Positions 1 through 12,900 of a DNA stretch of 64,000 bases are shown here, in pieces. The first letter of the stretch is position 1. The number at the start of each line of letters is the position of its first letter. Below the pieces are notes generated by a model that had not been told where the DNA came from, did not search any database, and saw nothing but the letters and a program-made list of their open reading frames with translations. Origin of the DNA: Mytilus galloprovincialis (lineage: Eukaryota > Mollusca > Bivalvia > Mytilida > Mytilidae); NCBI RefSeq assembly GCF_965363235.1, contig NC_134849.1:57555122-57619121 (forward strand), written 5' to 3'. Made by a program: the position numbers and the translations under genes.

Positions 1-148
1 AGATATAAGATTACTACAATAAAGGCAGGACCTCTTGATCTTGTTTCAAAGCATAAACAGTTAAAGCATTCAACAACACAAAAAATGGTACTGAAAATAT
101 CACTAATGTGCAATCAAATGTTTCTAGAGCATTTTCTTTGACGCTTAT

Positions 149-287
149 CAGTGGCGGATCCAGGGGTTGGACCCCCCCCCATTTTTTTGTTGTCAATCAA
201 TGCATTTGAATGGGGACATATAGTTGGAACCCCCACTATATCCTGGGTTGGGAACCCCCTTTTAAAATGGCTGGTTCCTCGCCCCTG
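149..287. mobile_element. CAGTGGCGG-type MITE with 5-bp TSD
   Basis: Begins CAGTGGCGGATCCAG and ends CCTCGCCCCTG, with short imperfect terminal inverted repeats and C-runs. It is flanked by perfect CTTAT duplications (144-148 and 288-292). It lies just downstream of the decarboxylase gene. Further copies are listed below. Confidence 0.8.
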
Positions 288-477
288 CTTATTTACATAA
301 TAAAGCCTGCTTTGAAATTTACAACATTAGTTATCAATTAAAATGGCAAGAAAGATAATTAGGCATTGAAGAACAAATTTTGACTAGGCACGTACTACAG
401 TTTGAAATGGTGTACTGACAAAGTAAAATAACAAAATAATGATATGCATGATCACTACCTGGTAAAAAGGCACAGCA

Positions 478-483
478 TTTAAT
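478..483 (-). promoter_or_regulatory. Candidate polyadenylation signal of the decarboxylase gene
   Basis: ATTAAA on the minus strand, about 110 nt past the TAG stop at 591-593. It is the nearest acceptable variant I see; no canonical AATAAA was found in the first 300 nt downstream. Confidence 0.35.
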
Positions 484-590
484 AGCTTGGTTTCATGAAA
501 TCTTCACCAAGTTCATTTCTGAATTTTCTATAGTTAAATTTGTTTGACGATTATCATCATGTAATTAGGACAAAAGGTTGATGGTTAATA

Positions 591-3500
591 CTATAAATCA
601 CAGCCTAATCTGTCTATTTCATCAATAATGAATTCAACATCACTTTTCGTAACTGCATTATTGGAAAAAATCATTCTGAAAAAGTTCACAAGGTCACCAT
701 CAGGCTGATAACCAATCAAAAGTGTTCCCTTTTCCACCATTTTCTGTTTGATAACAGGAGCAACCTTGAAAAATATAAACAAATCAGTTTTAAATAGATG
801 ATAATAATTTAACATAAGAATTGTTCCAGATGTAATTGTAAAGAAGGGGTGAAAAAAATGCACTTATTTAAGACCCTGACAACCCATATTAAAAGAAAAT
901 TAGGGAATGTATCCAGGGGACACAAATGATGCCCTAGCTTGCATATAATATTACAAAGGGACATAACTCCAGAACTGTAAAAGTGACACTACCCAAATTT
1001 GTACTTCTTCTGAATTTTGTGGTAGCAAGTATTGTGTATATGTTTCATATCATTTCAATAGTTGAGGCAAACTTAAGTTAGAGAATGGAAATGTAATCTT
1101 TAGCAATATCTTTATTTATTAAGGGGCATAACTCAAGAACGGTAAAAGCAATGCAACCAAATTCAAATTTGGTCTTTTTTTAAGGTAATAAGCATTGTGT
1201 ATAAGTTTCAACATTTTTGGAAGAAGCAAAGTAAAGTAAACGGAAAAGAAACAAGAAATTCAGCCATTTTTCTATTTGTAAAGGGGCATAACTCTACCAT
1301 GGTAAAAGTGATGCTACAAAATTTAAACTTGGTCTGTGTAATTTTTGTTTAAGTTTTATAACATTCAGTTGCGGCAAACTAAAGTGAAAATTCTTACAAA
1401 CTTCTATTGTATAAAGGAATTCGAAGATGAAAACAACAACATTTGAGCTTCGTCAGATAGAAATGGACCTTATACAATTTCAAGTACACATAAATATGAT
1501 AAAAAAATGTGGGCCTATTTTGTAGGGTTTAATAACAACTACATTTTTCAAATAGTTACAGACTTTGCTTAGAGAGTTTGTCAATTGTCAACCCGAAATA
1601 AGTTAGCAGATACATGTATTGATATCTATTTGCATAAGACCATTTTCAATCCGACGCAGCTCATTTAATTTTCTTGAGTGCCTCCCAGCCCCCCTTTCTT
1701 TAAGTTTTTGAACAGCCCCTTTATCATAAAATATAGGATCTGTTCTATTTTTAGACAGTTCAAATAAAATTGAGATACACCTACCTTTCCGACCTGCTCC
1801 CACCATTCCTCTGTTTCAGGTTTTCCTCTCAATCTCTCAGGTATATACCAAAAACACACATTAGTACACTGGGGCTGAAATAGTATGTATACATTTGTAC
1901 ATATAGAATCAAGAGATTTTAATAATAATTCTGTACCAAAGAATCAATTATGAAAAAAAATCTAAGTGTATATAACTCATTCACTTTCATGTTCAATGTT
2001 TTTCACTCTTTCAATTGGTTGACAACATTTGATTTTGTAAGGTTTAATGAACTTCTGGATTTGACTTGAAGATAGGTATTTATGTAATATAATATATCTT
2101 CTTTTTTTTCATATCAAACAAATATTCACACATTTTTGTTGTTAATTTTCTTAATTAGTGGGCTTATTCGTTTCCCAGTTCTCCTTATTCCATGAAAAAC
2201 AAGAATGTGTCCTCAGTACACGAATGCCCCACTCGCACTATCATTTTCTATGTTCAGTGGACCGTGAAATTGGGGTAAAATCTCTAATTTGGCATTAAAA
2301 TTAGAAAGATCATATCATAGGGAACATGTGTACCAAGTTTGAAGTCGATTGGACTTCAACTTCATCAAAAACTACCTCGACCAAAAACTTTAACCTGAAG
2401 CGGGACAGACGGACGAACGGACGAACGAACGGACAGACGAACGGACGCACAGACCAGAAAACATAATGCCCCTCTACTATCGTAGGTGGGGCATAAAAAA
2501 TGAAACAATAGTATCTGTCATTAGTACGTTTAAATAATTATTAAAATATTAACTCACTTCTTGTACCATCTTAAACCCATCTCTTGCCTTAGCTAACTGT
2601 GTAAGGTACCTGTAAAACAACACTTCAAAATTACACATAAAACACATTTATTTTTTTACTCATAAAATAATGCCCCTCTACTATCATAGGTCACCAGGGA
2701 TATATAAAAAAATATAAATTTCTACACATTGTCTAAAATACTTAAGAGAAACAGACTCCGCAACCAAATCTAGTGCAATACTATATATCTCTAATCTTGG
2801 CAGTTGAATTTTAATTATCTGAAATGCTTATCAAGCCTTAAAATGTGTCTTAAAATTTGATAAGATTGAAATATGATCATATCACACTTCCTACAATGAT
2901 CTGATAGAGTCCAGGGAGCCTCGGTGGTCCAGTGGTCTAAGTAGTTCTACTAATGTAATCATTAGCCAGTCAACACTGAGTTTGTGAGTTCAAACCCCGC
3001 TTGTCCAGGTGCACTGGACTCCAATCTTAATTGACTAGGATTGTAAGTTTTCCTAGACCACGTTCATTCTGTGTCAGGCTTCCTCCACCAATAAAAACTG
3101 GCGACAGACAATAACCCAAAAGTAGCGCTTAAGGAGGTAGACCCAGGTTAAGAGAAATAACTCTTAAAATCATCAGTACGTTTGTGTCAACCGTTTTCAT
3201 AAATATATTCTAAGCTTCTAGGTTACATAGATTATTTCCAATCTGTTTCAGGTAAATGCTTGAAAAACATTGATGAAACTTGACTTTAACAAACACATAA
3301 CTGATTTAAAGAGTTATCTCCCTGAACCAAGGTCTACCACCTTAAAAGTGGCTTTAAAACACTAACAATCAATCAACCAATCAGATGGAATCCTACTTGA
3401 CATATGTCATACCTTGAACAGGAAAATAAATTATCAATATCTTCCTCTAGTCCAGCGTCACCTTTAGCCTTCCACATGGTCCACACCTTCAGAGCGTCCA

Positions 3501-3853
3501 CTTTACGTCCACACTGTATAGATTTGTCTCCTGTGTCATAGGAAACATCGTAGAATTTGTCTTGTTGAAACAAATACTTGGCCTTTGCTGAATGGGCATC
3601 TAACAGGACTGTCTGAAAGTCAACATTAAATTTATAAATATTGATAAATACAATTGAATGATTATAATAAGTGTTGAACACTCATAACTTAAGCACAATT
3701 TGCAAGTTGAAATTCATGAATTTGTATCACATCAGATTTGCTCAATACATAACATTTTCAACAATTTTTTTTAACTAAATACCCTATTGGCCAAAAAAAA
3801 AAATAGGTGTGTTTCCTGTTGCATGCCCCAAAAAATTAGGGTCGGTAGGTAGG

Positions 3854-3900
<47 letters not shown>

Positions 3901-6900
3901 GGCCTGCTTCGGTTGTTTTTTGTGTATTTTTATAATCAGTTTGTTATTCTTTCAGGTTATTTTCATCAGTTCATTGTATAAAGTATACAAGATATGAATA
4001 GTCCATGTTCAAAAGTTGCAGAAGACTTGGCCAGGACTTCCAGCTTATAAAATTTTCAAACTTTTCAGAACTGATATGCCATCTGTACGGGTCAGGCTAT
4101 AGTCTTACACAGAAAGCCCATCAAAGTCTGTCTCAGCAAAGACCTGTTTTATAATCAGTTTCTTTCAGACAATTTAGTTCACAGAACTGATGCCAGCTTT
4201 TCTACAAATACCAAATATTAATAACATGATAGAGGGATGGGTGAAAATCTTTGAAATTTTGATTATATACTAGCTGTTTAAAAGAAAATCAATTACAAAT
4301 TGAGTTTTGGGGCTATGGTTGAGCAAATATCAGATATTAAAATTAAATTTAATCCTAAATTGAACGTTTGGCTTCCCTCTTGTATTAGAAAAGACTGTCA
4401 GAAGTAAATGCCAAAACATTGTAAACTTGTTATACTGTCAATTTTATTCCTATAAAATTCTGAACAAATTATAAACATCGAAACAACCGAAACATTCAAA
4501 TAATGTGAGGCAAATATTGCATTTTGTAGAATGCAAATAGTCATTGAATGATATAAAAAAACAAATTTATCACAATTGCAAAATTAACATGTATCAACAA
4601 TCAATTGTATAAATCTTTAATGTGCAAAACAATGTTTATGCTCTGAAAATAAATGTATAATTTTCACTATGACTTAGACCTTTGTCAATAAAAACTGTTA
4701 TTGTTGTTGGATGAAAATATTACGAAAACACTTTGACTGATGGCCATAGCACAAGCCATGCCGTTGTTTGACTTCAATCTGTATCACACAAATGCTTACT
4801 GTATTAAAATTTTATTTGAAATCAAACGTTTAAAAGATGCCATTCAAAGGCTATACTAAACAAAAACCGTTTCCGGAAAAAAAACGTTAGGGTCGGCGCC
4901 AAAAAATTAGGGTCGGTCGGGCGACCGGAAACACACCTATTTTTTTTTTTGGCCTAAATATAATAATAATAAAAATAAATAAAGGATGACAAACCATTTG
5001 TAATTTCAAATACTGTAAATTCAGAAATTATTGCATGCATTTATTATTGCGATTTTGTCATTTTAGACTTAAATCAAAAAGCAAAATCTTGTTTAATTCA
5101 TATAAAACATTTCAAAATGCAAGTTTAAATTATTGCTTTTTCAACTCCGTCGCATTTTTCACAATAATAAGAACCTCGCATTAATTTCTGAAATTACAGT
5201 AGATGATCGATCATATGTGTTTAACACCATTAATTTAGACACAATTTGCTAGTTGCAAGCCATGCATTTTTATCACATCAGATTTGGTCAATACATAAAT
5301 TTTTTTACTAGATACCCTAAGGATCCCAGACCAGTGTAATTTCAAATAGAGTTGTCTTATTGGCAGTCATACCATATCTTCTTATATCTTTTAGATTTAT
5401 TGATTGGTGTTTAACGCCACTGTCAGCACTATTGCACTGTTTCATGGCGGTCAGTTTTGAGGCATTCAGAATGCCAGAAGAGTACAGAACCCCTGACCTT
5501 CAGTAAGAAAACTGACGATCCTAGTCAACTAAGATTGGAGTAAAGCCACATGCGGGATTACTCATAACTCATAACCTCCCTGATAACAGGCTGGTGATAA
5601 AGTTAGTTTGACTACTTAGACCAGTAGTCTTAGAGAAATTATCCAATAATTTTGCAGTTGACAGATAAAGATGTATTCAAAGTGATAGCAATTTCTCACA
5701 CTGGCCAATTAACTAAACAGATAGAGATAGTTTTCATTGAATATCAATATTATACTTGAAACTTGAATTGTTTTTTCTTTTTCTTTTCTGGGCAGTAAGA
5801 GTTATCCTTCGTTCCACATATACAATGTAGGCAACTGACTCTTCTCATAAAAAAATAAAAATACATTTGTGTCTGTATTTTTATCTGTATTTTCTTTTTC
5901 TTTTACATGTTGTACTGTTAAATCAATCATCCTTAATCAGAACGATAGTTGTATGTGTGAGTGTATGCGAGAAGGAGAGAAAGGCTTTTTATTTTTACTT
6001 TATGTGATTACATGCTTGTAATGAGCCCTATGATTAGGACATAAAATATCTTTATCTTAATATTGTGTTTACCTTATGTTTAGTAAGGAAAACTGCAGCT
6101 TGTAAGTTTGTTCCCATCATTTTATGGGGATTCCATGTTAAAGAATCTGCCCTGTAAAATAAACAAACAATACTTTAATATTTTATGTAATTGTTCATAT
6201 ATATATATATATATATATTCTGTTTCTATGTAATTTGTAGTTAATAAAAAATAAGAGGAACCAAATAGATAAAAATTTATTAAATCAGTATTTATATAAA
6301 AAAACTTTGGCTAAGTAGACTCTTGTTCAAAAACTTAAATGTATTTTTTTCATCTCTTGTCTTATGTGTTTCTTTTAAAGGCTTTGGAAGGGGAGCTCAG
6401 AGTTCTAGAATAGGTGTTTTTTTAATGTGTAGAAGTCATTTCACAGGACATTTTCTATGCATATGCCTAGATTTTTACACAAGCAAATTCAACAAAAGCA
6501 ATTTATCCTTTAAATAGATTTGCACTTATAAAAGTTGACCACACTGTTCTTTTTTAATTTCCTCATCTTGATGAAAAGGTAATGTGACATTGTCTAACAG
6601 TGCATAGATTCAATACATAATCACAAGACTTGTATGTAAAAAAAAAAAAAATCAGAAACAGTAGAACAGACAGTCTCAAAATTAAGTATTAATCTTGGCT
6701 ATCACTTGTAATCTTACAATAATTCCAGACACAGACACCGGGGTAATTACATTTCAATAATGTCAAAGTCCCATAACTCTTTTCAATAGTGTCAAAGTCT
6801 CATAACTCTTGTCAATAGCTTCAATAAAGTCAAAGTCCCATAACTCTTGTCAAAAACTTCAATAATGTCAAAGTCCCATAACTCTTGTCAAAAGCTTCAA

Positions 6901-9900
6901 TAATGTCAAAGTCCCATAACTCTTGTCAAAAGCTTTAATAATGTCAAAGTCCCATAACTCTTATTAGCACAGTAATTACCTTTCAATTCCCTTCATGAAC
7001 CCCTTATATTTCCGTGACAACAAACAACCTGCTCCCCATGCTCCATCTACATGCATCCATATTTTGTATTTCTCACAGATGTCTGCTATTGCTTCAAGGG
7101 GGTCATATGCTCCAAGTACAGTAGATCCTGATGTTGCGTTGACCATATATGGTACTATGCCCTGTAAATCAAAAAGGAAAATGACAGTACAGTGATAAGA
7201 CGTTAATCAATTTTAGAACATTCAAATAGGAAATTAAGGTGGTACCTAACACTACAGGGAGATAACTCTGTAAAATCAGCTAAACGTTTTAATTACGTTG
7301 TTAAGGGAATATTAAGCTTCTCAATGATCAAAATTAGTGTTTGTGTTTGTCAAACTGCTATATAACCAGTGTAATTTTTCTGATAAAATGGTTGGTTCAA
7401 ATTTCTTGAAATCTTTATATTTTTGTCAAAGGGTCAAAGTAAATACTTTGGCAAAATTTTATGAAAATTAAACAAGCCAAATAAATTTTAGTGAAGGTGT
7501 TGGGTACCACCTTAAAAGCTGATTGGTGGTATGTTGTGTACAGGGTTCTTATGTCATGTATATCTCCTCAATTTTCAAACAGTTATATGTATGTGCCTGT
7601 CCCAAATCAGGAGCCTGTAATTCGGTGGTTAGCATTTGTTTATGCGTTACAAAGTTGTTTTTTGTTCATTTTTTGTACATAAATAACGCCGTTAATTTTC
7701 TCGTTTGAAATTCAAACTTTGAATTGTTTTACATTTTCATTTCGGGGCCTTTTATAGCTGATTATGCAATATGGGCTTTGCTCATTGTTGAAGGCCGCAC
7801 GGTGACCTGTAGTTGTTAATTTCTGTGTCATTTTGGTCTTTTGTGGATAGTTGTCTCATTGGCAATCATACCACATCTTCTTTTTTATATCTTTTCATTT
7901 GCTAATTTCTTTATGATAACATGTATTTGTTTGGCAATTTCTCCTTTGATGTCAGTGATTTTTTATATGTTCCCCTCCGTTTGTCTCTTCATCCTTCTGT
8001 CATGCTACAGGTTTAAGTTTTTGGTCAAGGTAACTTTTGAAGAAGTTGAAGTTCAATCATACCACATCTTCTTTTTTTATAAAAACTTTGCATAGAGATT
8101 TTCCCCACCCTAAATAAGTAAATAGATGTACTGATATGTACCGATTATCAGGTTATCTGCATGTTGATATCGTAAAATATCAGCTGCGAGACATAATATG
8201 AAGCTTTTTGTCGAGTGAGCATAGCGAACGAGATCAAAAAGCCTTCATATAATGTCAAGCAGCTGATATTTTACAATATCAATATGCAGATAATCTGATA
8301 ATCGATTTATCGGGCTATATTTGCGTGTTTCAGAAGTGTTTTCTTTGTTTCACCAGCACACAAAAGATGACTTGATAAGTTCGGGTCAAAGTTATTAACG
8401 TCGGTTCAAACATTATGACGTCGCTGATATGTCCGGGTCAAAGTTATTAAGGCCGGGTCAACGTATTTGACGTCACAAAGACATGATACGGAATAATATT
8501 AAGAGCTGAACAGAGTAATGTAGACAGTGAGAGGACCGATAAATATTTGCATGAGGATGGTTTCTATTCGAAGTAGCTCATATTAAAAATAATATTTCAA
8601 ATAAACTTTTTTTTATAATACAACATCTCTGACATTTAGACAATATACGTATAGTGTCTTGAAATATGAAATTTATTTGTATGAGGCTTTGAAACGGGAA
8701 AATGCGAGGTTCTACCGAGCATTTTCCCGTTTTGTGCCAAATACAAATAAATTTCATATTTCAAGACACTATACGTATATTGTCTTTATACTGAAATCGA
8801 AAAAAAAATTTAAAAATGAAAAAAATATGTAACAAAAATTGTTAAAAAAAGTGTTTGGAATTTCCCTCTTGGGGTACCATTTTGGGGTATTTCCCTATGA
8901 GCGTAGTCCAGGCGGTAAGACATTGACATGTTAAGGAATTAGAAAGGGAAAATGAACTTAATTAATAACATTTGATAAACATTGTATATCAATAACCAAT
9001 TTGAAGACATAAAAGTTTAAATTCATAAAAGTTTGACCATTGTTACTTTACGTTGTCATGGTCGTGACGTGACGTTGTTGATGAAATACAATAGTTCCGG
9101 TAAGGAGGCGGGGCTTATAGGTTAGTTGAGGTCATTGACGTATAAAGCTAACGTTTATACGTATAGCTTTATCTGTATAGTAAAATAGCTGATTGCAGTA
9201 TAATATATAGTTACTTTTTAATTTATCTTGCATCTTTATAAGATATCTTTCATTATTCAGAACACATTTATAATATATCATATGTCTATATAGACAAATA
9301 CCTTAGATATACAGTCCTGTATAGTTTCTTCCAAAGCTTTGGGACACATTCTACCCTGATCATCAGTTTTAATAGGCAGAACATTGTCCATACCAATACC
9401 TAAAAATCCTGCTCCCTTCTTCAATGAATAATGTCCCTGTAGAAGAAATAAAATATCTTCAGTAATACAAATCTGAGGTTTAATGTGCTACTTATAAAAA
9501 ATATGGGTGCCACATTTTGAGCAGGATCTGCTTCCCTTCCAAAGTATCTGAGATTACCCCTCGATTTTAGGTGGAGTTCGTGTTGCTTAGTTTTTTTTTC
9601 TTTCAATGTCAGGTTTTTAATACTGTTGTACGTCTGTTGATCCTTTTTTTGTAATTAAAAAAAAAAAAGATTTTTGCTGCCATGGCATGGTCAGTTTTAT
9701 TTCAACTAATGAGTTTGAATGTCTTTTCGGTATATTTTGCTTTCTTGTATGTTTTTTGTCTTAATTTGATTTTAATGTTTTGAGACTAAAACTCTGTAAT
9801 TAAAAGAGAATGAAAAAAAAAATTAAAAGCCCATCTGGTAAAATGGGCAACTATTAAATGTAGAGTATAAAAAGTAAAATCACAAAAATACTGAACTCAG

Positions 9901-12900
9901 AGGAAAATCAATTCGGAAAGTCCATAATCACATGGCAAAATCAAATAACAAAACGCATAAAAAACGAATGGACAAGAACTGTCATATTCCTGACTTGGTA
10001 CAGGCATTTTCAAATGTAGAAAATGGTGGATTGAACCTGGTTTTATAGCTAGCTAAACCTCTCAAAATATTCTATTAATAGATTAAATTTTTTGGCTTTT
10101 CACACTCAGAATTCAAAATAGTTTTCTTTAATTTATAAGCTTTCTCTGTCTGATGAATATTTAGTGTAAGCTTCTATTTTATTGAAAAGTTGATATCAAA
10201 ATACTGTGGATTAATTTATTTTTTCGCTGTCTTGGAGTCCAGATGAGAAAAAAATTGTGTTTGCTCGGATATTTGTTTGCATAGTTTTCCAAAGTCTGTG
10301 TACAACGCTATAGCATATAGAAATTTTTTTCTTTAAAATTATCGTTGCCTTTAACCATGAAATCCACGAAATTTGGTATCCCATGAGTAATAATGAATCT
10401 GCAGTAAGGCGAAATGTTTTATTTTCAATAAAACAAATTTGAACACGAGACGAAAGGACAATAATGTAGTATCTCAGACTACTAAAAACCAGGCTACATC
10501 AATAGACCAAAATAATTCATATAGCATCAAAACTATTTAAACCCACATAAATTTCCCATATATTTTTTCATATGAATTGTTTTATAATTGATTAATGTCA
10601 GACTAATTATTAGGGTCTACAGAGGGTTAAGAGAACACAGAAACGAGAAAAACAGCTAGGTAATAAAATATAGAGAATCATGGGGTGCTAAAATATAAAG
10701 GCTTAAGTGACAAATTAGCCACAAAAATCATATAGAATATTGCAAATTGGTTAACTGTTGCTATGGACTACCTTCTCTGAGGTCAATACACAAATTTTAG
10801 GTAGGGCTTGCATCCCCTTCGTTTTGCAATCTGGAAATCGTTGATACCGAGCTACGTTAAGTGCATACATGTTGGAAATGGAGCCGCCTGGAATAAATCG
10901 TATTTTGTACAGGAAAAATAATGTCTAAGTGCAAACATATTGATTGGAATATAATATGAAGGTATGAAATTTGATACTAATGAAATAAGCAGAAAAATGA
11001 CAACAAATTCTTGTAATTCTTGAATGAGGGTTTGCTATTCATTATCATGATTATGTGCTATAGCTATATTGGTGTTCGCTATCCATGGGGTGTTTATGAA
11101 TAAGTTTCATCCAGTTATTATTAAAGTGCTTTATGAATTTGTCTCCCCTGTTTGTCATTGACTTATGAATTCTTTTTGTGATGTGATGTATGAATTCTTT
11201 TTTTGTGAATTGTCAAGTAATTCATTAATTCCTCTCCACTATTTGTGCTGTAATATATAAATTGATTTAGCTATTCCTGATGTGCAGTATGAACTATCTT
11301 TGGTGATTTTTTATTTAGAAATAAAGTTATTTTTGGTTCCTAAAACTTGTCTGAGTGTCTGACCTTGAAGATTATGAAGATGTTAATCATAATCGTTTTT
11401 GGATCTTTTTTTTTGTTGCTATTTAGTATGATTTTAAAGTATACTGGTAAATGATTAGCTTTTGAACTTAGAACCCCATTGGCCAACCAATCCATTTAAT
11501 AGAGTCCTCGATCATATTAAAGTATTGAAGTTTGGTAGATTGACTTTGTCAGAATTTCCAAACTGTGCCTCAAATGCATAATTAAATATGATTCAAATTT
11601 GTCAATTTTACAAATCAATTTAAAAAAAAATAATAAGGAAATAAATTTCATCTGAATGCAGCATAAAAATTTACCTGGACAAAATATTCCATCTCCATTT
11701 TCAATTCCTGCAAAATTCAGCATTTTCCTGATGACACATTGCTCCATCAAAGTAAACACTGGGCTGACTTCATATGTGTACCTGGTTAAGTTTAAAAAGC
11801 ATGTCAATTTCAGTAAGTCATATCAGTTCATTAGCAAATGTCATAGATGCTGATCCTTGATTTGATGTTACATTTGTAGGTGGGGATGAGCCATTAAGAA
11901 CTACATCTTTTTTAACATGGCAGCTAATTATACTATTATAACAATTTTTCGATTACTAAACAGGGAGCATGTGCATGCGCCACCTGGTGTCTGAATCCTA
12001 AGTTGCATCATAAATACAAATCATAATACTTTCTGAACATTAAAAAACATGAAAAACAAGAAATTTTAAGCATGTATTGTCACAAATTAGATATATATGA
12101 GAAAAGCTTTTTTGTATATTACTGTCTTCTTAGAGAGCTACCAATTGATTTTAATGGGGGACAAGGATGAAAAGTTTAGTCCTGCCTTTTTTAGTTGTTA
12201 TCACTGTCCTGCCTTTAAATTTTTCGCTCTATTGGGTCCTACCTTTTTTATAAGTGTATCCTGACTTTTTTTTAGTATAAATTGTCCTTCTGCTTTTCTC
12301 TTTTTTTGCCAGGTATTTTTTTCACTCAAAACTCCTGTCTTGCCTTTTTTCAAATTTCATCCTAGCCACCCATTAAAATCAAATGGAAGCTCCCTTTTAC
12401 TAGTATCATGTATATATGACATCCTTTCAAAGATGGAATAACAACTTACTGGCTAGAATTCAATGTTTCTGTAAGCCATGCACCACCAAGGGTATACTCA
12501 TCCAGACCACCAAACAACTGATTGAAAAACCTAGGATGTCCTACAACAATTACAAAATACTTCTATGTTTGTTGTAGTACAATGAAACAATGGAATTTAC
12601 ACACATTATCTAGTAATAACATGAATAATGTGTTTGTTCACATGCAATGCAGTATAAATTTAGTATAAAAGTGTCAGGCCCCCTATATTTTGTTGGGTTG
12701 TGGTTTCATTGATGTAAACCATGCAACTCCTTTAACTCTAACTCATAAATAAGTCAGTACATTTATTGACATATCAATTAAAAATTAGAGTCCAAACATT
12801 AGAATTGTATCGAATAAGTGGACGGACAACTGAGAATTAAAGTGTATGAAACCTGATAAAAAGGAAACAAATTATCTCCCTTATTTATGGTCAGTTTGAG

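Noticed and set aside
2914..3010. tRNA-like sequences with A and B boxes (also near 29450, 53400 and 5560)
   Set aside because: No foldable acceptor and anticodon stems, and they continue into shared SINE bodies and tails; called as SINEs instead of tRNA genes.
6761..6963. Regular 38-bp repeats that could suggest a CRISPR array
   Set aside because: Head-to-tail minisatellite without unique spacers, inside an animal gene intron.
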